From assembly GCA_017461635.1 (NCBI GenBank), contig JAFTXK010000095.1:1-37881 (forward strand): DNA of 37,881 bases, written 5' to 3'. Below are positions 15,672 through 24,329 of the stretch, one piece after another; the first letter of the stretch is position 1, and every line of letters starts with the position of its first letter. This DNA is from Clostridia bacterium (GTDB lineage: Bacteria > Bacillota > Clostridia > Oscillospirales > CAG-272). A model generated the notes under the pieces. The model was not told the DNA's origin and ran no database searches. It worked only from the letters and a program-made list of their open reading frames with translations. The position numbers were made by a program, and so were the translations under genes.

Positions 15672-15741
15672 ACAGGGCAAAAGTCCTGTCTCCTTACCGT
15701 GAAAAAATTTCGTATTTCACGGTCAAAAGTCCATAGGGAGG
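15672..15741 (+). promoter_or_regulatory. Structured rpsF leader, candidate S6/S18 autoregulatory element
   Basis: Hairpin 1 pairs ACAGGGC (15672-15678) with GTCCTGT (15683-15689). Hairpin 2 pairs ACCGTGAAA (15696-15704) with TTTCACGGT (15715-15723). CTCC (15690-15693) can pair with GGAG inside the ribosome site (15737-15740), closing hairpin 2 and hiding the ribosome site. S6:S18 complexes are known to bind rpsF leaders that mimic 16S rRNA and carry a conserved CCG; a CCG is present at 15697-15699. Assignment to that motif is an inference. Confidence 0.5.
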
Positions 15742-15748
15742 TGTAAAA

Positions 15749-16117
15749 ATGGATAAGGTAATCAATTCTTATGAAACACTGTTCATCGTAAATTGCGAAA
15801 ATGGCGAAGAAGCTGTTAAGGCAACAGTGGACAAGTTCACAGGACTTGTAGCTGAGAACGGTACCGTTGAATCCGTAAACGAGTGGGGCAAACGCAGACT
15901 CGCTTACCCGATCGACGATATTCCTGAAGGCTACTATGTTGTTGTAAACTTCAAGAGTGAGGCTGAGTTCCCTGCAGAGCTTGAGCGTATCTTCAATATT
16001 GATGAGAACATTATGCGTTCTATCGTTGTTAAGATCGATCCCAAGAAGGTTGCAGCGAAGGAAGCCGCTGCCGAAGCTGAAGCAACAGCAGAAGAGACAG
16101 CAGAAAACGCTGAGTGA
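15749..16117 (+). CDS. rpsF: 30S ribosomal protein S6
   Basis: A 122-residue S6 protein, which pairs with S18 on the platform of the small ribosomal subunit. Typical parts are YETLFIVNCENGEEA, VNEWGKRRLAYPIDDIPEGY and FNIDENIMRSIVVKID. The core of about 95 residues is followed by a low-complexity Ala/Glu tail, common in clostridial S6. GGGAGG at 15736-15741 is a strong ribosome site, possibly covered by the leader structure. It is the first gene of the conserved rpsF-ssb-rpsR operon. Confidence 0.98.
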   Translation: MDKVINSYETLFIVNCENGEEAVKATVDKFTGLVAENGTVESVNEWGKRRLAYPIDDIPEGYYVVVNFKSEAEFPAELERIFNIDENIMRSIVVKIDPKKVAAKEAAAEAEATAEETAENAE

Positions 16118-16159
16118 TCTCAAAAATCTAAAAAACTTGTTCTGTAGGAGGCGTTACAA

Positions 16160-16609
16160 ATGGCTAATTTCAATTTCAACAAGGTTATGCTCGGCGGAAG
16201 ACTTACCGCAGATCCAGAAAACAGACAGACGGAAACCGGCATTTCGATGACAAGATTCTCGATCGCCGTAAACCGCCGCCAAAGCAAGGATTCAAATCAG
16301 CCTCAGGCGGATTTTTTCAATGTCGTTGCTTGGCGTGCAACTGCTGATTTTGTCAGCAGATTCTTCAAGAAGGGTTCTTCCATTTTCGTTGTGGGAACCA
16401 TTCAGAACCGCTCCTGGACGGATAATGACGGTAACAAGCGCTATGCTACCGATATCGTTGCTGATGAAGTTAATTTTGTAGACGCTAAGGGAGAAACCCC
16501 CGCGGGCGGTCAGTATACCCCCGATTCCTACGAGCCTTCCTTCTCAACTCCTTCGGCAGACGCTCCGAAGTTTGAGGAGATCAAGGGTGACGATGACCTG
16601 CCCTTCTAA
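16160..16609 (+). CDS. ssb: Single-stranded DNA-binding protein
   Basis: A 149-residue SSB. The OB-fold (about 1-110) has NKVMLGGRLTADPENR, RFSIAVNRR, DFFNVVAWRATADFV and FFKKGSSIFVVGTIQNRSW; a flexible Gly/Pro/Ser linker leads to the acidic tip DDDLPF, which recruits replication and repair proteins. AGGAGG lies 8 bases before the ATG. It sits between rpsF and rpsR, the usual Firmicute order. Confidence 0.98.
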   Translation: MANFNFNKVMLGGRLTADPENRQTETGISMTRFSIAVNRRQSKDSNQPQADFFNVVAWRATADFVSRFFKKGSSIFVVGTIQNRSWTDNDGNKRYATDIVADEVNFVDAKGETPAGGQYTPDSYEPSFSTPSADAPKFEEIKGDDDLPF

Positions 16610-16648
16610 AGAGGCAGACAAAAAAATTTAACAGGAGGATTTCATAAG

Positions 16649-16912
16649 ATGGATAACAACGTCGAGAGAGAAGTTCAGCAGCGCCCTGCTTATAAGAACA
16701 ATCGCAAGAGAAAAAAGGTTTGCGTTTTCTGCGAGAGCAAGGTTGCTTATATCGACTATAAGGATTCCGCTAAGCTCAGAAAGTTCATTTCCGAGCGCGG
16801 CAAGATTCTTCCCAGAAGAATCTCCGGAACATGTGCAAAGCATCAGCGTGAGCTGACAACCGCTATCAAGCGCGCACGTCAGGTTGCACTCCTGCCCTAC
16901 ATTTCCGACTAA
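16649..16912 (+). CDS. rpsR: 30S ribosomal protein S18, zinc-binding type
   Basis: An 87-residue S18. KVCVFCESK and TCAKHQREL give a CxxC...CxxH set, so this is the zinc-binding (C+) form; [20 protein letters not shown] is the conserved core. A strong AGGAGG precedes the ATG and a terminator follows. In many Firmicutes rplI lies near this cluster, but it is not here. Confidence 0.98.
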   Translation: MDNNVEREVQQRPAYKNNRKRKKVCVFCESKVAYIDYKDSAKLRKFISERGKILPRRISGTCAKHQRELTTAIKRARQVALLPYISD

Positions 16913-16921
16913 TATTTTAAT

Positions 16922-16953
16922 AAAAAGCATCTTCTGCGGAGGATGCTTTTTTT
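16922..16953 (+). terminator. Terminator of the rpsF-ssb-rpsR operon
   Basis: A 13-bp stem (AAAAAGCATCTTC with GAGGATGCTTTTT, one G-U pair, TGCG loop) is followed by more T residues. Confidence 0.92.
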
Positions 16954-16984
16954 ATCACATTTTGACGGCAAAACAGTTTTTATA

Positions 16985-17013
16985 TTGACAAATCTGTAAC
17001 AAAGTGATATAAT
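16985..17013 (+). promoter_or_regulatory. Promoter of the anchored esterase gene
   Basis: TTGACA (16985-16990) and TATAAT (17008-17013) are 17 bp apart, with a TG one base before the -10. Confidence 0.85.
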
Positions 17014-17039
17014 TAATCAAATTTTATTTGGAGGATAAC

Positions 17040-18077
17040 ATGAAAAAAACGGTTTTTGCAATCGTAATAGTTCTTACACTCACAATCTCGGCTATATCGG
17101 TAAGCGCTCTCAGCGTTGAGGAAGCATTTGACTTTAAAGAGTTCTCTCATGATGGTCTCATACTTCCCTACCGTCTCTATGTTCCGGAAGACTACAACGC
17201 GGAAAATGAATATCCTTTGGTAGTATTCCTTCACGGTGCAGGCGAAAGAGGAAGAGACAATGACCTTCAACTGAAAAATGCTGTTCAGACACTTTTCGAT
17301 CGCGAGGACGGTCTTATGTCAAATTCTATCGTAATCGCTCCACAGTGTCCCGAGAATGAACAGTGGGTAGACACCCCTTGGGCCGATGGTAATTACAGCA
17401 CAGATGAAATTCCCGAATCAAACGAGCTTGCCGCAGTAGTTGCTCTTGTTGATTCAATGGCAAAAGAATACAGCATCGACAAGGCTCGTATTTACGCAAT
17501 GGGCGTTTCCATGGGCGGCTTTGGCACATGGGATCTGATAACCCGTCATAACGATATTTTTGCGGCAGCAGCACCTATATGCGGCGGCGGCGACCCTTCA
17601 AAAGCAGAATTGCTTATCAACACTCCTATCTATACCTTCCATGGCACAGCGGATAATTCTGTTCCCTACGAAGGTACTGCGGAAATGGTTGAGGCTCTTG
17701 AAGATATTGGCAGTAGACTGATCAATTTCATTACATATGACGGCGAAGGTCACGGCATTTGGGAAATGGCAAGTGCCGAGGCCGATTGGCTTGAATGGCT
17801 CTATGAGCAGAAGCTGACCGACCGCTATCCCGAAATCGATGAGACCGAGGCAGACACTGAGACCGAAGCTCCCGAAATAACGGATACCGATGCTGCATCC
17901 GATAGCGTTCAAAGCGAATCTGCTATCACCACAGAGCCATCCCCCGAATCTGATAAAACAGACGAGAGAGAATCAAACGAAAACAACTTCCCCATTTGGA
18001 TAATCGCCATAATAGCAGCAGTCATAATTGCCCTCGGAATTATAATTTTCTCTAAGAAAAAAGGAAATAAGGAATAA
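17040..18077 (+). CDS. Exported alpha/beta-hydrolase (predicted esterase/peptidase) with C-terminal membrane anchor
   Basis: A 345-residue protein with a signal peptide (about 1-22, ending SVSA), a catalytic domain (about 35-260), a Thr/Glu/Ser/Asp-rich stalk (about 262-315) and a C-terminal hydrophobic helix followed by KKKGNKE. The catalytic domain has VVFLHGAGERGRDN, the nucleophile elbow GVSMGG (Ser about 157), HGTADNSVP (Asp about 205) and GEGHGIW (His about 237), a complete triad of the type found in predicted peptidases/feruloyl-esterase-like proteins (COG4099-like). The active domain should be held outside the cell by the C-terminal helix. GGAGG lies 5 bases before the chosen ATG; an in-frame TTG at 17028 overlaps it. 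Substrate unknown; a plant polysaccharide ester is a guess from the neighbouring secreted SGNH protein. Confidence 0.85.
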   Translation: MKKTVFAIVIVLTLTISAISVSALSVEEAFDFKEFSHDGLILPYRLYVPEDYNAENEYPLVVFLHGAGERGRDNDLQLKNAVQTLFDREDGLMSNSIVIAPQCPENEQWVDTPWADGNYSTDEIPESNELAAVVALVDSMAKEYSIDKARIYAMGVSMGGFGTWDLITRHNDIFAAAAPICGGGDPSKAELLINTPIYTFHGTADNSVPYEGTAEMVEALEDIGSRLINFITYDGEGHGIWEMASAEADWLEWLYEQKLTDRYPEIDETEADTETEAPEITDTDAASDSVQSESAITTEPSPESDKTDERESNENNFPIWIIAIIAAVIIALGIIIFSKKKGNKE

Positions 18078-18122
18078 TTTTGATTCGGACGGGCTCAAAA
18101 AAGCTCAATAGAAGATTTGAAT

Positions 18123-18168
18123 AAAAACTCCGTCAAATTCGGTAAAAACCGTTTTCGCGGAGTTTTTT
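18123..18168 (+). terminator. Terminator of the anchored esterase gene
   Basis: AAAAACTCCG (18123-18132) pairs with CGGAGTTTTTT (18158-18168), and a second small hairpin, CGGT/ACCG, sits inside. Confidence 0.8.
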
Positions 18169-18236
18169 ATCTACAGTACGTAATTTATGATTTTTAAGCA
18201 AAAGCACGAAATAAATTTAGCATAATATCAAAAATT

Positions 18237-18270
18237 TGAACGATTTGCCTATAAATATGAACGATTTACC
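18237..18270 (+). promoter_or_regulatory. Operator-like pair of 13-bp direct repeats, 21 bp apart
   Basis: TGAACGATTTGCC (18237-18249) and TGAACGATTTACC (18258-18270) differ at one base. Their starts are 21 bp apart (two helical turns), and the second ends one base before the -35 box. This is the arrangement of an activator site. On the reverse strand the core ATCGTTCA resembles LytTR-type half-sites, which also occur as direct repeats at 21-22 bp; that identity is inferred. Confidence 0.6.
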
Positions 18271-18271
18271 A

Positions 18272-18300
18272 TTGTTATTTCATTTTTATTCATGTATAAT
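18272..18300 (+). promoter_or_regulatory. Promoter of the dual-SGNH protein gene
   Basis: TTGTTA (18272-18277) and TATAAT (18295-18300) with a 17-bp spacer; the leader is about 28 bases and contains AAGGAG at 18321-18326. Confidence 0.75.
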
Positions 18301-18333
18301 ATAATTACCAAAATTATAAAAAGGAGAATAGAA

Positions 18334-21300
18334 ATGAACAAAAAGCTAATAGTTCTACTTTCTGTACTTTTAATTCTGACTTTCGTATTCTCGATTTCGG
18401 CATTTGCAACCTCTGAGGACATTACCGAAACAGATACGGACATCACCGCTATTATGGAATCCTTTGCAGGCAAAAAGGTCTCCATACTTGGCGACAGTAT
18501 TTCGACTCTGAAAGGTGTTTCGAATAATACTGAATATAACACCACAATAGGCAGCAATGCTTACTATTATTCATCCGGTCAAGCCTCCAAATGGTGGCAG
18601 CAGGTCATCGATGTGCTCGGCATGGAGCTTTGCGTAAACAACTCCTGGTCGGGCAGTAGGGTGCTCGAAAACAACAAGGGTACTGATGATAATAACTCAG
18701 CAGGATACGTTACCCGTTGCTTAAATCTTCATAACGATACCGGCGAGACTCCCATACTTCCCGACATTATCTGGGTATTTCTCGGAACGAACGATTTTAC
18801 CCACAATCAGTCAGCTATGGGCAGCTTTGACGCTATTAACTATGATACCCTCATTACCCTCGGAGAGGACGGCACATATACCTATGCAACACCAACAACG
18901 GTTTTCGAGGCTTATGCCATTATGCTCCACAAGATGCAGCAGGCATATCCCGCGGCTGAAATTTACTGCCTCAATCTTCTCCTTCGCCGCGATCCCGTGC
19001 TTGCGGGCAAGACAGATGTAGGTCAGCCTACCGTCTTTAATGCGGAGCTTGCAAAGGTGGTAGAAAAGGCAGGCGTACACCTTGTAGACCTTGAAAACTG
19101 CGGTCTTGAGTCCACCCCCGAAATTTATGATTTCTATATCACCGACCAATATGTTCACCCCGGTTCATACGGAATGGACCTTATGTCTGCGGCTCTCCTT
19201 TCCGAAATGGTTGGCACAGATTTCCATCCGGTTGTGCTTGATGCCATAGGCGCTTCAAGAAGCAACACCACCTTCTATGCTATCGACGGCAGCTCATATA
19301 CCACCGATATCACCCCCAACACCTCTTATGAAAATCTTCAAGTGAATGTAACCATGGGCGGCGTAGATGTTACCGATGCCTTTTATTCCAATGGTACAGT
19401 AACGATTCCTGCCGTTACAGGTCATGTTGTTTTAAATGCAACAGCAGAGGTTCAATACAAGGATTATCTTCAAACCCTTCCCGAAAACCTCTGCAAGGGC
19501 GTCAACCTCTGGACAACACTCACCCCAACAAGAAAATGCTTCACAAATGACTATAAATGGGAAAACGCAAGCACCACCTCATATTCTATAACCTTTGAGG
19601 TCAGTGGCGGAGACCAGCTTTGGGCAACTTCCTTTCAGGAGTCAGGCACCAACGGAGGCACAAGAAACGGCATACGCCTTACATGGTTCTTAAATGACGG
19701 CACCTTTAAGTCGATCAGCCCCGATGCAACCTATTCTGAATTTTCCGCTAACGGATGTATGACCGCTCCCGAAAATGCGGTGGCTGTCAATCTTATTCAG
19801 TGGACACCTGACACAACAAACGAGGTTTATTTCCTAAATAAAGAGCACAGTTACCAAGCAACCACTGTTAATGGCTATGATCTCGAGATCTGCTCGGTTT
19901 GCGAAAGCTACAATAATTCGACCTTTGACGGAGCTGTTACCCTTGAAGGCTTTTCCATAAAGCTCGAATCCACCGAGAATGCAGACGGTACTATTACAAC
20001 GAACGGTCTTAGAAGTATCTCCTCTTTCGACTGGAACAAGAATAGCAAATTCGAAGTAATGGGCTATGAGCTTTTAGAGTACGGCGCAATTGCTGTTTCC
20101 AAAGATCAGTATGAGAGCGACGGAAAAGTTGAAATCGATGCTTCTACCCGTGCGCTTACTACCGGCGGTAAAAAGGTTGCTGTTTGGCAAGACGGAAAAT
20201 ATGTAGGAAGTAAGCTGAAAACTATTAACGGTGTTGAACAATATGCCCTTACAGTAGTAAATTATGAAGCTAATCACGCTAAAGATGTTTATTTCTGCGC
20301 TTATTCTATCTATGATTATAACGGCGAAACCGTTATCACAATCGTAGACTATCCTGTCGATGGATACGAATATGCAAACCTCTATCAGCTCACCCTTGAT
20401 ATGTACGTGAACGGCGCAATCAACTCGTCCAACACCGACGATACCGCCGTTTGGAATACACTTCTCACAGGTGTAGTCACTCTGACCTCCGATGAATACG
20501 GAACAGGCGCTATCGATATGGACGAAAATGCCTTTGGAGAAACCTTTACCTTTAAGGAAATCGCCAGTATGGCAAGTGGCAACACCGTAAATGAAAATAT
20601 AAAAATAACACTTTTCAATGATTACAGAACCGGCGATTATATTGCTATTTGGAGGGGAGAGGGAAGAATTTCAAGTTGTGCTACGGGTTATTCACAGTTT
20701 TATTATAATACAGCCAGAACACAAATGTCGCACCCCAAGCTCACAAAAGCAACCAGCCAAAAAATCAGCACATATGTGTTTGATGATGGCATTACAGGCA
20801 TAAACACAAAATATGTACTGCGTGGTTCATATGTTAAAACATTGGTTTGTGCTAAAACATTCAATTATATCGGCGCCCAAACTTTCGAATATACATATTG
20901 GCTAACATCAATGTATCAAGCAAAAGCAACAGGACAAATGCAAAAAAACGAAGAAGGGTTAATGGATCTTTCATTTATTACAACACTGTATACAAAGGAA
21001 TTCCTTTATAAATGTGATTCTGCTCTTGGAGTGAAGAAAATACATTTCCCATCAAAATTTGCAAATGAATATTTCGACCAAGGATCTATATCTCAGGGAA
21101 ATACTACTACAAGATATAAAATCACTAAGATTTGGTGCGGCGATACAGCAGAACCGGCAGACGGTGTTATCGATTTCTCGGGTGTTACAAACATGAAGCA
21201 TGTGAGAGGTTCGTTATGTGCCGCAATGAGCAAGGATTGTTCTGAATATATTGTTATTTTACCCGATAACTGTACAAGATTGACAAATCCGTCCAGTAAC

Positions 21301-22701
21301 TCTCACAACGCTTTTGGAAAGATCAATGTTACTCAAATTCGTCAAGCAACTTACACCGAAAGTATCGTTACAGATATTGCTGCAAATAGTAATATAGCAG
21401 CTACAGCCAAATACTGCGATCTTGAAGGAAATGAATGGGTAGCGCCCACAGAGGAAAATACCCTCAGAATCCTTGCCATCGGCAACAGCTTCAGTGAGGA
21501 TGCTATGTGGCATCTCTATGGCATTCTCAACAATGCTATCGAAAACGATGCTATTGACTATGAATATGTTTCCCTTGGAAATCTCCGCAAGAGCAGCTGT
21601 ACCCTCGATACCCATTGGAGCAATATAGAAAACAATACCGGTGCTTATAACTATTATACAAACACAAACGGCGAGTGGTCATATGTATCAAGCTATGCCC
21701 TTGAAACTGCTCTCACCTCACAGCAGTGGGATATCATAACCATTCAGCAGGAAAGCGGAAACAGCGGCGTACCCACTTCATATTCCAATCTTGCAAACAT
21801 AGTCGATTATGTCAATACTAACAAAACCAATGAAAATGCAAAGATCTATTGGCACATGACATGGGCTTATCAGTCTGATCTCAGCCGCGAAAGCTTCGCT
21901 ACCAATTATAACAACGATCAGATGACAATGTATAATGCCATTATCAGCACAGTTCAAAGCAAGGTTACAACAATCGATGGTATTGCAGGCGTTATCCCCA
22001 GCGGAACAGCTATTCAGAATGCGCGCACATCCTATCTTGGCGATACCCTCACCCGTGACGGTTATCACCTCAGCTACGGTCTCGGAAGATATATTGCCGC
22101 CATGACTTGGCTCAGTTACATCACAGGCGTTTCCCTTGATAATATCAACTGGGTTCCCGAAGGCTATGCAAGCATTGCTCTTGATATGAGCGTCATTAAG
22201 GAATCGGTAAATAACGCTATTACCACACCTTATGAGATAACATCTTCCGCTTATACTGAAGAGCCTGAGCATACCGATGCAGAGTATTTCGCGGCATATA
22301 ATCTTGATATAGCAAACTATTCTTCCCTTGATCTTACCGAATATACGCATTTTCAGCAGTATTATCAGTCGGTAAAGGCTCTGCCTACTTCCATGACAAG
22401 CGGAAGTGACTTGGCAAAACAATATATCGGATTCGGTACATTTGATAAAACCACTCTGCCCGTAGGTTCTGTTATTATTGTAGACACCGAAGACGGATAT
22501 ATATATCGTCCTGAGGGTTGGATAGATGCAGAAACAAACAACACAACAAGACCCGATGAGGTTACCGAAAAATTTGTTGTTGCAGATGAAGATTGGTGGG
22601 GAACTTTCACCATCCGAGGCTTCAATTTCACAAAAGGCAGTGAAATCACAGAAGAGGAAGCTTCCCACTTCAGAATTTATATTCCCTCATCAAATACTTA
22701 A
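18334..22701 (+). CDS. Large secreted protein with two different SGNH-hydrolase domains and LRR-like module
   Basis: A 1455-residue exported protein. The start is ATG 18334 after AAGGAG; an ATG at 18292 lies within the promoter. Order: signal peptide (1-25); SGNH/GDSL domain 1 (about 45-300) with ILGDSIST (Ser about 55), GTND (about 150-153) and YVHPGSYG (His about 274); a beta-rich, possibly sugar-binding module (about 379-492); beta segments; an LRR-like module (about 750-990) related to that in the dockerin protein; and DUF4886-like SGNH domain 2 (about 1040-1280) with ILAIGNSFSEDA (Ser about 1051) and RDGYHLSYGLGRY (Asp about 1242, His about 1245). Such domains often deacetylate plant polysaccharides, so two esterase activities in one chain are inferred. 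No dockerin, sortase motif or C-terminal anchor is visible. Domain 1 has DxxxxH where DxxH is usual. Confidence 0.88.
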   Translation: MNKKLIVLLSVLLILTFVFSISAFATSEDITETDTDITAIMESFAGKKVSILGDSISTLKGVSNNTEYNTTIGSNAYYYSSGQASKWWQQVIDVLGMELCVNNSWSGSRVLENNKGTDDNNSAGYVTRCLNLHNDTGETPILPDIIWVFLGTNDFTHNQSAMGSFDAINYDTLITLGEDGTYTYATPTTVFEAYAIMLHKMQQAYPAAEIYCLNLLLRRDPVLAGKTDVGQPTVFNAELAKVVEKAGVHLVDLENCGLESTPEIYDFYITDQYVHPGSYGMDLMSAALLSEMVGTDFHPVVLDAIGASRSNTTFYAIDGSSYTTDITPNTSYENLQVNVTMGGVDVTDAFYSNGTVTIPAVTGHVVLNATAEVQYKDYLQTLPENLCKGVNLWTTLTPTRKCFTNDYKWENASTTSYSITFEVSGGDQLWATSFQESGTNGGTRNGIRLTWFLNDGTFKSISPDATYSEFSANGCMTAPENAVAVNLIQWTPDTTNEVYFLNKEHSYQATTVNGYDLEICSVCESYNNSTFDGAVTLEGFSIKLESTENADGTITTNGLRSISSFDWNKNSKFEVMGYELLEYGAIAVSKDQYESDGKVEIDASTRALTTGGKKVAVWQDGKYVGSKLKTINGVEQYALTVVNYEANHAKDVYFCAYSIYDYNGETVITIVDYPVDGYEYANLYQLTLDMYVNGAINSSNTDDTAVWNTLLTGVVTLTSDEYGTGAIDMDENAFGETFTFKEIASMASGNTVNENIKITLFNDYRTGDYIAIWRGEGRISSCATGYSQFYYNTARTQMSHPKLTKATSQKISTYVFDDGITGINTKYVLRGSYVKTLVCAKTFNYIGAQTFEYTYWLTSMYQAKATGQMQKNEEGLMDLSFITTLYTKEFLYKCDSALGVKKIHFPSKFANEYFDQGSISQGNTTTRYKITKIWCGDTAEPADGVIDFSGVTNMKHVRGSLCAAMSKDCSEYIVILPDNCTRLTNPSSNSHNAFGKINVTQIRQATYTESIVTDIAANSNIAATAKYCDLEGNEWVAPTEENTLRILAIGNSFSEDAMWHLYGILNNAIENDAIDYEYVSLGNLRKSSCTLDTHWSNIENNTGAYNYYTNTNGEWSYVSSYALETALTSQQWDIITIQQESGNSGVPTSYSNLANIVDYVNTNKTNENAKIYWHMTWAYQSDLSRESFATNYNNDQMTMYNAIISTVQSKVTTIDGIAGVIPSGTAIQNARTSYLGDTLTRDGYHLSYGLGRYIAAMTWLSYITGVSLDNINWVPEGYASIALDMSVIKESVNNAITTPYEITSSAYTEEPEHTDAEYFAAYNLDIANYSSLDLTEYTHFQQYYQSVKALPTSMTSGSDLAKQYIGFGTFDKTTLPVGSVIIVDTEDGYIYRPEGWIDAETNNTTRPDEVTEKFVVADEDWWGTFTIRGFNFTKGSEITEEEASHFRIYIPSSNT

Positions 22702-22735
22702 CGAAAAACTGTTTTAAACAGTTCGTAAATAAAAG

Positions 22736-22773
22736 CAATAGCCCATCAGCTTTTGATGGGCTATTGTTGTTTT
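22736..22773. terminator. Terminator, likely bidirectional
   Basis: A perfect 13-bp stem (CAATAGCCCATCA with TGATGGGCTATTG) is followed on the plus strand by TTGTTTTTT and preceded by A-rich sequence, so it can serve the dual-SGNH gene and also the converging minus-strand gene. Confidence 0.9.
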
Positions 22774-22854
22774 TTATTACAAAATCAAAATAATTATGGA
22801 TAAACAATTTTTTACATAAAAGTTTGATTTCATGCATTTTAACATTTCCATTTT

Positions 22855-24300
22855 TTATTTTCTCAAGCTTTTCGGAAGCTTTCGAACCTCGCGAAGCGAA
22901 AAATCCTCATGCATAAGGCTTGAAAATTCTTCGGAATCTTCCGCCGAAAGCACGTTTGCAGCATATGCATAAAGCAATGAATAAGCATCCGCTTGGGATA
23001 TCTTCTGTATTTCCCTGCCGTCATTTTCTTCGATAAATTGCGAGAGTTCCAAATAAAAATCAAAGGGCGATGGGAGCTTCCCAAGTGCAAATTCTATGCA
23101 TTTATCAAAATTTCCGCTCTCGTGATATCTCTCAAGAAGAAAAGATATTTTTTCCAGCGTATGCATTTCCTCATAGGATATCCAATTGCTTTGCAGAACC
23201 GTATAGGGCGTTGAGGACAGATATTTATAGCCGTATTTATCCGCATCTCGGCGCAATGCCGTACCGTGAAGAAGCTTTAGAAAACCAAGCTGTAATTTAT
23301 GGCATGCGGGATATGCGCTGTCAAAAGAAGCTCTGAAGCTATGGAAATCTTCATAGGGCAAGCCTGCAATGAGATCAAGATGAAGATGAATATTTCCCAT
23401 CGCCTTTATCCTGCGGCAATTCTCCAAAGTTTTACCCACATCAAGATGCCTTGAAACCTCTGAAAGTGTCATGGGATTTGTGCTTTGCAGACCCACTTCA
23501 AGCTGAATTTTTCCATGGGGCATATTTTCTAAAATCTCAAAGCTCTCTTCATCGAGCAGTGATGCGCAAATCTCAAAATGATATTTCTTTGTAAATTCAT
23601 CTGAAAGAAGTGCTCTCCAAATGGCATTCGCTCTCGAAATATTAAAATTAAAGGTTCTGTCGATGAATTTAATTATCTTGAAATCATCGCCCAGTCCTTC
23701 AAATTCACGAAGCTCCGAAAGCGTTTGTTCAACACTTTTGGAAATTACACCGACCTCGGCAGAAGAAAGGCAATATGCGCAGGAAAATGGACATCCGCGC
23801 GAAGATTCATAATACAGTATGCTCTTCCCCTGCCCCGATATTTCGTCTTTTCTATAGAGGATACCGTCCGGGATCTCATTTTTCACCGAAGCATAGATCC
23901 TTTCGGGTGTTTTTCCCTTTTCAATAGTCTTACAGACTTCGGGCAAAACTGATTCGCCTTCGCCGCAGATTATTGAATCGATAAAATGATATTTCTCAAA
24001 TCTCTCGGTATCATATGAAACCTCAGGACCGCCGAAGATGATTCTGCTTTCGGGCAAAAGCGCGCGAAGATCCTCGGCAATACCGAGCATTTCTTCGATA
24101 TTCCATATATAACAGGAAAAACCGTAAATATCAGCCTTGTGTGAATAGAGAGTATGCAGAAGCGAAGATGTTCGGTCTCTCAGATTCCCCTCTACAAGCA
24201 CGGTCTCAAAGCCCTCTCGTTCAAGAGAAGGACGAAGGCATCTTATGGCAAGCCCCGTATGCGAATACGAGCCGCAAAGGGCAAAAAGAACTATCTTCAT
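22855..24300 (-). CDS. B12-binding-domain radical SAM protein (DUF4080 type)
   Basis: A 481-residue cytoplasmic enzyme. The N-terminal cobalamin-binding-like domain (about 1-140) starts MKIVLFALCGSYSHTGLAIR and includes YGFSCYIWNIEEML, IIFGGPEVSYD and IICGEGE. The radical SAM domain (about 160-370) carries the cluster motif RGCPFSCAYCLSS (CxxxCxxC), EVGLQSTN and LHLDLIAGLPYED. The C-terminal part resembles the DUF4080 extension found in uncharacterised clostridial proteins. The N-terminal domain lacks an obvious DxHxxG motif, so true B12 binding is doubtful. AAAGGAG precedes the ATG. The substrate is unknown; methylation or another radical modification is possible. Confidence 0.9.
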   Translation of the reverse strand: MKIVLFALCGSYSHTGLAIRCLRPSLEREGFETVLVEGNLRDRTSSLLHTLYSHKADIYGFSCYIWNIEEMLGIAEDLRALLPESRIIFGGPEVSYDTERFEKYHFIDSIICGEGESVLPEVCKTIEKGKTPERIYASVKNEIPDGILYRKDEISGQGKSILYYESSRGCPFSCAYCLSSAEVGVISKSVEQTLSELREFEGLGDDFKIIKFIDRTFNFNISRANAIWRALLSDEFTKKYHFEICASLLDEESFEILENMPHGKIQLEVGLQSTNPMTLSEVSRHLDVGKTLENCRRIKAMGNIHLHLDLIAGLPYEDFHSFRASFDSAYPACHKLQLGFLKLLHGTALRRDADKYGYKYLSSTPYTVLQSNWISYEEMHTLEKISFLLERYHESGNFDKCIEFALGKLPSPFDFYLELSQFIEENDGREIQKISQADAYSLLYAYAANVLSAEDSEEFSSLMHEDFSLREVRKLPKSLRK

Positions 24301-24329
24301 ATCGGCACTCCTTTTTTAACTTCTGATAA

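Noticed and set aside
18292..18333. Upstream ATG at 18292 as the start of the dual-SGNH protein
   Set aside because: It overlaps the -10 box; the ATG at 18334 follows AAGGAG and begins a clean signal peptide.
21778..22668. Open frame on the minus strand, opposite the second SGNH domain
   Set aside because: Shadow of the conserved DUF4886-like domain; cysteine- and isoleucine-rich composition typical of an antisense translation.
22707..22723. Short palindrome just after the dual-SGNH stop as a separate regulatory site
   Set aside because: It is AT-rich and weak, and a strong terminator follows 12 bases later; no independent role can be argued.
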